Shown here: piece after piece, positions 1-3,351 of the stretch
Position numbering within the stretch: position 1 is the stretch's first letter
How the letters are laid out: each line of letters starts with the position of its first letter
From: VAUL01 sp964603155
Lineage (GTDB): Bacteria > Desulfobacterota > Desulfuromonadia > Desulfuromonadales > BM103
Assembly (NCBI GenBank): GCA_964603155.1
Contig: CAZRTZ010000102.1
Span: 1 to 5,173 of the forward strand
DNA length: 5,173 nucleotides
Direction of reading: 5' to 3'
Made by a program: the position numbers and the translations under genes
The notes under the pieces: generated by a model
Databases searched by the model: none
The model's input: the letters and a program-made list of their open reading frames with translations, nothing else
Told to the model about the DNA's origin: nothing

Positions 1-23
1 GCTCGCACTTGGTGAGAAATGAG
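1..23 (+). other. 3' end of an upstream integron cassette
   Basis: These bases lie just upstream of the first attC-like repeat, so they should be the end of the gene in the preceding cassette. One frame reads LALGEK and stops at TGA 20-22, directly before the repeat, as cassette genes usually do. A second frame stops at TAA 25-27 inside the R'' box. The fragment is too short to choose a frame or to recognise a product. Confidence 0.3.
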
Positions 24-127
24 CCTTAACAAGTCGCCGAGCTGACGGAATACACGGTCATGCTTCTCGAAAAATACGCAGCCACTCATAGTTTCGGTGG
101 CCCGCAGCTCAGCTTTTGGCGTTGGGC
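23..127 (+). repeat. attC-like recombination site 1
   Basis: First of three copies of an approximately 105-bp element. The left end GCCTTAAC (23-30) is close to the R'' consensus RYYYAAC. The right end GTTGGGC (121-127) matches the R' consensus GTTRRRY exactly. AGCTGA (40-45) on the left can pair with TCAGCT on the right (109-114), as L''/L' boxes do. A central hairpin has arms GCCAC (81-85) and GTGGC (97-101) around an 11-nt loop. The core from GACGG (44) to the central hairpin is nearly the same in the copies at 551 and 1316. Known attC sites work as folded single strands recognised by the integron integrase IntI, with crossover between the G and TT of R'. The identification is from structure and layout, not from a profile search. 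Confidence 0.75.
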
Positions 128-648
128 GATATGATGAACCTATAAATGGAGATCAGCTATCATGGATGCATTCGGTGATCGCAAGAACACATCTGGAATG
201 GGCAAGGATTCGATTGTCCCTGATGAAATTAAGGGCTGGAGTTGGGGCGGTTTTTGTTTGAATTGGATATGGGCGATTTTCAACAATACATGGATTGGCT
301 TATTAGTATTACTAAGCTATTTCATGGGCTTGCCGTTGGTTGGGTTGGTTGTATCTATTGTGTTAGGAGCAAAAGGGCGTGAATGGGCCTGGAAGAATAA
401 AGAATGGCAGAGCGTTGAACACTTTAATGATGTTCAAAGGAAATGGTCAATAGCATCACTAATTGCATTCATAGCCTCAATAATTATCGGGATAATTATA
501 GTAATCCTGATGGTTGTTTTTAAAATTAGTTTTGTTACAAGATAGGCATCGCTTAACAAATCGCCAAACGGACGGATTATACGGCCTTGCTTCTCGTAAA
601 ATACACAGCCGCTCCACATACGGTAGTCCGCCGCTTAGCTCATCTACG
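122..648 (+). mobile_element. Integron gene cassette A (membrane protein + attC)
   Basis: This interval runs from the crossover point in R' of the first attC-like site (G121/T122) to the same point in the second (G648/T649). It is a 527-bp unit of one gene plus its own attC, which is the standard cassette layout. The gene is in the same direction as the attC and stops 5 bp before R''. Base composition differs sharply from the chromosomal part: by hand count 481-540 is about 23% G+C, against about 62% at 2221-2280. I found no convincing promoter, so expression would depend on read-through from upstream. Confidence 0.65.
162..545 (+). CDS. Small tryptophan-rich membrane protein, DUF2628-like (cassette gene)
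   Basis: This 127-aa protein has no known catalytic motif. A polar N-terminus of about 25 residues leads into a tryptophan-rich entry segment (GWSWGGFCLNWIWAIFNNTW, 25-44). A hydrophobic stretch follows at about 45-69, then a charged loop with the block GREWAWKNKEWQSVEHF (72-88). A very hydrophobic helix rich in isoleucine lies at about 98-120. Small bacterial proteins of the DUF2628 type share this layout, a W-rich membrane entry plus an 'EWAW...W.S.E.F' loop; their function is unknown. The ATG at 162 is chosen because TGGAG lies at 147-151, 10 nt upstream, and no earlier in-frame start exists in the cassette. The gene is AT-rich compared with the rest of the window, which fits a captured cassette. 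An inner-membrane location is inferred. Confidence 0.8.
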   Translation: MDAFGDRKNTSGMGKDSIVPDEIKGWSWGGFCLNWIWAIFNNTWIGLLVLLSYFMGLPLVGLVVSIVLGAKGREWAWKNKEWQSVEHFNDVQRKWSIASLIAFIASIIIGIIIVILMVVFKISFVTR

Positions 649-654
649 TTAGCG
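551..654 (+). repeat. attC-like recombination site 2
   Basis: Second copy of the element, 104 bp, starting 5 bp after the stop of the membrane-protein gene. R'' is GCTTAAC (551-557), an exact RYYYAAC match. R' is GTTAGCG (648-654), which keeps the essential GTT but departs from RRRY at its last two bases. The core (GGACGGATTATACGGCC, then TGCTTCTCGTAAAATAC) is nearly identical to the copies at 23 and 1316. The central hairpin GCCAC/GTGGC of the other copies is not kept. The conserved AAC and GTT suggest it could still recombine. Confidence 0.75.
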
Positions 655-670
655 CCCACACTCTCCACCC

Positions 671-699
671 TTATCAAAGTTTGTTGATAATCTATCAAC
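671..699. promoter_or_regulatory. Putative operator for the toxin-antitoxin promoter
   Basis: Three half-sites are spaced closely: TTATCAA (671-677), GTTGATAA (683-690) and TATCAAC (693-699). The first and second form a perfect 7-bp inverted repeat. The second and third form another, GTTGATA/TATCAAC with a 3-bp spacer. The middle half-site coincides with the -35 hexamer, so a bound repressor would block RNA polymerase. Type II antitoxins with HTH domains usually repress their own operon through such repeats, so the antitoxin downstream is the likely ligand; that assignment is inferred. Confidence 0.6.
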
Positions 700-712
700 G
701 AACTTGTATAAT
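684..712 (+). promoter_or_regulatory. Sigma70-type promoter of the toxin-antitoxin operon
   Basis: TTGATA (684-689) and TATAAT (707-712) are separated by exactly 17 bp, close to the full sigma70 consensus. Transcription should begin about 7 bp after the -10, near 719-720, at the GTG start codon of the toxin. The -35 overlaps the inverted repeats proposed as operator. Confidence 0.75.
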
Positions 713-719
713 TCCTCCC

Positions 720-1010
720 GTGAAACCACTTGAATTCCTCGGCACCAGCCAAGACGACCTCAAAGACTTCCCGGCCGAAGCTCGCCGGGCAGCCGGCTTC
801 GAGTTGCACTTTGTCCAGCAAGGGTTGATGCCGGCCGACTGGAAGCCCATGCCACAAGTGGGGCAAGGAGCCATGGAAATTCGTATCCACGTGCTGGGCG
901 AATGGCGTGTCGTTTACGTCGCCAAGTTTGCAGACGCCGTGTATGTCCTGCATGCGTTCCAGAAGAAAACACAGAAAACTCGTCAGGAAGATATCGAACT
1001 CGCTCACTAG
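720..1010 (+). CDS. RelE/HigB-like toxin, phage Gp49-like family, probably truncated by an amber codon
   Basis: A 96-aa type II toxin of the Gp49-like/HigB group. Members of the RelE/ParE superfamily usually act as ribosome-dependent mRNA interferases. Seen features are the N-terminal KPLEFLG strand, a helix around DFPAEARRAAGFEL (17-29), the EIRI and EWRVVYVAKF strands (53-70), and the family hallmark HAFQKKTQKT (78-87) before DIELA. GTG 720 is chosen because homology-like sequence starts there. The only upstream in-frame start is TTG 681, inside the promoter. There is no Shine-Dalgarno sequence, and the predicted transcript starts at or next to the GTG, so translation may be leaderless. The TAG at 1008 cuts the protein early: past it the frame reads RYRTIGGK, like the usual toxin tail, and ends at TGA 1035-1037 overlapping the antitoxin ATG. 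Activity of the short form is unknown. Confidence 0.85.
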   Translation: MKPLEFLGTSQDDLKDFPAEARRAAGFELHFVQQGLMPADWKPMPQVGQGAMEIRIHVLGEWRVVYVAKFADAVYVLHAFQKKTQKTRQEDIELAH

Positions 1011-1036
1011 CGCTATCGCACCATTGGAGGCAAGTG

Positions 1037-1321
1037 ATGAAAAAGGAATCGACCAAATCCAGCGGCAACGTGTTTATCGATCTGGGGTTTGATCCCGCCG
1101 AGGCGGCGGTTTTGCAAATGCGTGCCAGCCTCATGAGCGATCTGCGCCTCTACATCGAGAACAACAAGCTGACCCAGGCCGAAGCGGCCAAGCGCCTCGG
1201 CATTGCCCAATCTCGCGTATCAGATCTTGTCCGCGGCAAGTGGGAGAAATTCAGCCTCGAAATGCTTATCACCCTTGAAACCCGGCTCGGTCGTTCCGTG
1301 CGGGTTGAACTCGCTGCCTAG
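1037..1321 (+). CDS. HTH antitoxin, XRE/HigA-like (HTH_37 type)
   Basis: A 94-aa antitoxin and probable autorepressor. The N-terminal part (NVFIDLGFDPAEAAVLQMRA, 11-30) resembles the toxin-facing segment of this family. A five-helix XRE-type DNA-binding domain follows, with the helix-turn-helix at 46-67 (TQAEAAKRLGIAQSRVSDLV and on). The ATG at 1037 is set by GGAGG at 1026-1030, 6 nt upstream, and by overlap with the read-through toxin frame (TGATG). The same frame is open back to about 902 but lies inside the toxin gene, so a longer form is unlikely. The toxin-first order matches HigBA-type operons. The strong ribosome site, against the toxin's missing one, should favour antitoxin production. 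The stop TAG (1319-1321) lies inside the degenerate R'' box of the third attC-like site. Confidence 0.9.
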   Translation: MKKESTKSSGNVFIDLGFDPAEAAVLQMRASLMSDLRLYIENNKLTQAEAAKRLGIAQSRVSDLVRGKWEKFSLEMLITLETRLGRSVRVELAA

Positions 1322-1421
1322 CGTGGGTGCTAATGCTGACGGGATACACGGCCTTGCTTCACGAGAAATACGCAGCCACTCGGAGTTTCGGTGGCCAGCA
1401 GCTCAATTCAAGGCGCTCAAT
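1316..1421 (+). repeat. attC-like recombination site 3, degenerate
   Basis: Third copy, 106 bp. The middle is well kept: GACGGGATACACGGCC, TGCTTC, AAATACGCAGCCACTC, TTTCGGTGGCC and CAGCTCA all match the first copy almost base for base. The central hairpin GCCAC (1375-1379)/GTGGC (1391-1395) has the same 11-nt loop. Both crossover boxes are damaged: R'' reads GCCTAGC (1316-1322) instead of ..AAC, and R' reads GCTCAAT (1415-1421) instead of GTT... Since AAC/GTT is the conserved recombination triplet, this site is probably inactive, which would fix the toxin-antitoxin cassette in place and mark the end of the array. Confidence 0.65.
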
Positions 1422-1462
1422 ATCTTGGCAACGCGGCCGACCCCAAAAAACTGCGCAAATAG
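1412..1462 (+). other. Possible C-terminal remnant of a disrupted gene
   Basis: From the right edge of the third attC-like site one frame reads GAQYLGNAADPKKLRK and stops at TAG 1460-1462. The composition (an amphipathic start and a lysine-rich end) looks like a native protein C-terminus, and the GC-rich codons fit the chromosomal side. Upstream the frame runs through the attC core and meets stops at 1331 and 1337, so there is no complete gene. It may be the 3' stub of a chromosomal gene cut by array growth, or chance. No product can be named. Confidence 0.2.
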
Positions 1463-1488
1463 GATGTCATGAACAACGGACTAAACCC

Positions 1489-1890
1489 ATGCAATATCTG
1501 CGAGCGAAACTGACACGCACACTGTTGCTGCACTTTGGCGACGATGACCGCCGCATCGAACATGCCCTGCGCGTCCTGCAGCACACCGAGGCGCTGCTGG
1601 GAAAATATCCGGGGAGCGACGCGGAGATCGCCATTGCCGCCGCTCTGCTGCACGATGTGGGGATCAAGGAGGCCGAGGCGCGCCACGGCTACAACGACGG
1701 CAAAACCCAGGAAGAGTACGGCCCGCCCATCGCCGCGGCCATCCTCGAACAGATTGGCTTCCCCCATGCCAAAATCGAGATTGTGAAAAACATCATCGGC
1801 AATCACCACTCCCCGTCGCGATACGCTTATCCGGAACTCGCCCTGCTCAAAGAGGCGGACCTGATCGTCAACCGCGACGACAGGGGCTGA
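1489..1890 (+). CDS. HD-domain metal-dependent phosphohydrolase, probably C-terminally short
   Basis: A 133-aa HD-superfamily protein. Such enzymes are metal-dependent phosphatases or phosphodiesterases acting on nucleotides; the substrate here cannot be told. The metal-ligand pattern appears intact: H25 in RRIEHALRVL, the H55-D56 doublet in AALLHDVGIKEAE, histidines at 106-107 in IIGNHHSPS, and D124 in KEADLIVN. The protein stops nine residues after D124, at DDRG. As I recall this group, its members run some 30 residues further (a tail after 'ADWLVN'), so a C-terminal truncation is likely. The 44-nt gap to the next gene cannot hold the missing part. ATG 1489 is chosen because similarity-like sequence begins there. 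The frame is open back to 1327 but through the attC repeat. No good Shine-Dalgarno sequence or promoter is visible upstream. Confidence 0.7.
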   Translation: MQYLRAKLTRTLLLHFGDDDRRIEHALRVLQHTEALLGKYPGSDAEIAIAAALLHDVGIKEAEARHGYNDGKTQEEYGPPIAAAILEQIGFPHAKIEIVKNIIGNHHSPSRYAYPELALLKEADLIVNRDDRG

Positions 1891-1934
1891 AGGCACACCT
1901 TTACCCCGGCGCGAATCAACTCAAGGAGCTTCTC

Positions 1935-3029
1935 ATGGCCCGCAAAATCTTCATCGCCGCCACCGGCCAGAACTGCGGCAAGACCACGACCAGCCTGTCA
2001 CTCATGCACCTGGCAAAGAAAAAGTACGCCCGGGTCGGCTTCGTCAAGCCGGTCGGGCCGAAACCGGTCAAGGTCGGCAATGTCTGGGCCGACAAGGATG
2101 CCGCCCTGATCGCCGGGGTCTACGACATGGAGACGCAACTGCCGTTGATGTCGCCGGTGGTCCTGCAGCCCGAAACCACCCGGCAGCTGCTCGACGGCAA
2201 GCTGCCGGCCGCAGCTCTCGAGGGACAGCTGCTCGCGGCGGTGCACGAGTTGGATCGAAGCTGCGACTTCCTGATCATCGAAGGGGCCGGACACAGCGGC
2301 GTCGGTTCGGTGCTCGGCTTGAGCAACGCCCGCGTGGCGAAACTGACCGGCGCCCCGGTAATGATGATCTCAGGTGGCGGCATCGGCCACGTCATCGACG
2401 ACGTCGCCCTCAACCTCGCCCTCTACCGCGAGGCCGGGGCCAGCGTCCGGCTGGTCATGCCGAACAAACTGATCGCCGACAAGCGCGAGCGCACCCTGCA
2501 CTACCTGGCAATGGCCGCCAATCCGCATGGAGTCAAGGTCCACGGCGGCTTCAACTACTCGCCGATCCTGGCCGGCCCGACCCTGCAGCACATCGCCAAG
2601 CTCCTCAACCTCAAGCTGCGCGCCACCCGCGAGCAGGGGCTGCGCATCATCCACCAGGTCCACCTCGGCGCCGCCTCGGCCCAGAAGGTTGTGGAGATGC
2701 TCGAACCGAACACCCTGCTGATCGTCACCAGCAGCCGTGACGAACTGCTGGTCCTGATGGCCTCGCTCTACCACATCCCCGAATACCGGACCAAGCTGGT
2801 CGGCATCGTCATCCCCGGCTTGAGCCCGGTGGCCAGCATCGTCCAGGAAGTGCTCGACGACAGCGAACTGCCGTTCATGCGCATCGAGCGCAGCACCGCC
2901 GACACCTTCCGCAGCATCAACGAGGACGTCTCCAAGATCACTGCGGAGGATACGGAGAAGATCAGCCTGGTACAGCGCTTGGCCGAGGAGCAGATCGACT
3001 TCGACTTCATCGACGCACAACTGGACTAA
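1935..3029 (+). CDS. BioD-like P-loop NTPase with DRTGG domain (COG0857-type)
   Basis: A 364-aa cytosolic protein resembling the N-terminal regulatory half of long phosphotransacetylases but with no acetyltransferase domain. Residues 1 to about 200 form a BioD/MinD-type P-loop fold: Walker A as TGQNCGKTT (10-18, K16), FVKPVG (36-41), and the acidic switch IIEGAGHSGVG (114-124). PVMMISGGGIGHVIDDV (141-157) follows. Residues about 203-330 match a DRTGG domain: GPTLQHIAKLL (214-224), GAASAQKVVEML (245-256), VTSSRDELL (264-272) and a terminal RSTADTFRSI. The DR/TGG signature itself is only partly kept. DRTGG domains are regulatory and, in relatives, bind nucleotides; the role of stand-alone proteins is not established. 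The start is well set by AAGGAG at 1923-1928, 6 nt before ATG. The HD-domain gene ends 44 nt upstream, so cotranscription is likely. Confidence 0.85.
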   Translation: MARKIFIAATGQNCGKTTTSLSLMHLAKKKYARVGFVKPVGPKPVKVGNVWADKDAALIAGVYDMETQLPLMSPVVLQPETTRQLLDGKLPAAALEGQLLAAVHELDRSCDFLIIEGAGHSGVGSVLGLSNARVAKLTGAPVMMISGGGIGHVIDDVALNLALYREAGASVRLVMPNKLIADKRERTLHYLAMAANPHGVKVHGGFNYSPILAGPTLQHIAKLLNLKLRATREQGLRIIHQVHLGAASAQKVVEMLEPNTLLIVTSSRDELLVLMASLYHIPEYRTKLVGIVIPGLSPVASIVQEVLDDSELPFMRIERSTADTFRSINEDVSKITAEDTEKISLVQRLAEEQIDFDFIDAQLD

Positions 3030-3033
3030 AGAC

Positions 3034-3097
3034 TGTCCCGGGGTTGGGGATACGAGGTACGAGGATTGATTTTGTCCCGGGGCCCCGTTCCCCGGAC
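3034..3097. repeat. GC-rich intergenic repeat with hairpin
   Basis: TGTCCCGGGG occurs twice (3034-3043 and 3073-3082). Between them lies a tandem TACGAGG (3051-3057, 3058-3064). The second copy opens a hairpin: GTCCCGGGG (3074-3082) pairs with CCCCGGAC (3090-3097) through 8 bp with one bulged C and a 7-nt loop. The first copy could compete for the same arm. It looks like a small dispersed intergenic element, but only one example is in view. Confidence 0.4.
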
Positions 3098-3100
3098 CTC

Positions 3101-3116
3101 GAGCCCAGCTCTTTTT
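3101..3116 (+). terminator. Weak Rho-independent terminator after the BioD-like gene
   Basis: GAGC (3101-3104), a CCA loop and GCTC (3108-3111) are followed at once by TTTTT (3112-3116), with a second T run at 3121. The 4-bp stem is short, but the strong GC hairpin at 3074-3097 lies just upstream and may act with it. The position is right for ending the HD/BioD-like operon. Confidence 0.35.
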
Positions 3117-3143
3117 GCCTTTTTTCCGCTCCTCTGCTATAGT
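3115..3143 (+). promoter_or_regulatory. Probable promoter of the RNase E/G gene
   Basis: TTGCCT (3115-3120) and TATAGT (3138-3143) are separated by 17 bp. TGC directly before the -10 makes it an extended -10 (TGnTATAGT). Transcription should start near 3150, giving a leader of about 200 nt before the RNase gene. The -35 overlaps the T-run of the upstream terminator. Confidence 0.6.
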
Positions 3144-3149
3144 CCGAGC

Positions 3150-3351
3150 AGTTTTGCCCCCAGAGCGCGCCGGGGGCAACCCAAGCCGTTGCCGCCAGCG
3201 TGGCCGGGCAACGCAGAATTTTCCAAGCCGTACGTCCTGACGACCGACACGGCTCCCGGGTGAGCGAAGCTCCCCGGTCGAGCGGGCGCCAGGGCCGGTC
3301 CACACCATTTGAGGTCATCGCGCGCGATGACCGGAAAGCTTTTTGCTGCAC
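3150..3351 (+). promoter_or_regulatory. Long structured 5' leader of the RNase E/G gene
   Basis: About 200 nt with no credible gene hold four strong hairpins. H1 pairs TTGCCCCC (3154-3161) with GGGGGCAA (3172-3179). H2 pairs GTTGCC (3188-3193) with GGCAAC (3207-3212) around an inner GCCA-GCG-TGGC. H3 pairs CCGGG/GAGC (3256-3265, one bulged T) with GCTC/CCCGG (3269-3277), capped by the very stable GCGAAGC mini-hairpin. H4 is the perfect 20-bp palindrome GGTCATCGCGCGCGATGACC (3313-3332), 19 nt before the start codon. In E. coli, RNase E controls its own mRNA through a structured 5' leader; a similar feedback role here is inferred. H4 could instead be a protein-binding DNA site. Confidence 0.5.

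Larger units (their letters stand above)
649..1415 (+). mobile_element. Integron gene cassette B (toxin-antitoxin operon + degenerate attC)
   Basis: A 767-bp unit from the crossover point of the second attC-like site to the corresponding point of the third. It carries a complete toxin-antitoxin operon with its own promoter and operator. Toxin-antitoxin cassettes with internal promoters are common in large sedentary chromosomal integrons, where they are thought to discourage array loss. The right boundary is less certain, because R' of the third site has lost the GTT. Confidence 0.6.

Noticed and set aside
116..146. Promoter for cassette A (TTGGCG ... TATAAA)
   Set aside because: The spacing is 19 bp, the -35 match is poor, and the resulting transcript would start after the ribosome site at 147-151.
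902..1036. Longer antitoxin starting near 902
   Set aside because: The extra part overlaps the toxin in another frame, while GGAGG and the TGATG overlap clearly mark ATG 1037.
23..1421. Reading the three repeats as a CRISPR array or transposon ends
   Set aside because: Spacing is 420-660 bp with whole genes between, all copies are in direct orientation, and no transposase or short target-site duplications are seen.
1327..1488. N-terminal extension of the HD protein by 54 codons
   Set aside because: The extension would be encoded by the attC repeat and lacks a ribosome site; similarity to HD proteins begins at the internal ATG.
1469..1513. A 14-codon leader peptide (MNNGLNPCNICERN) with AGGA four bases upstream
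   Set aside because: It is short, overlaps the HD gene start and has no regulatory codon run; chance cannot be excluded, so it is not listed as a gene.
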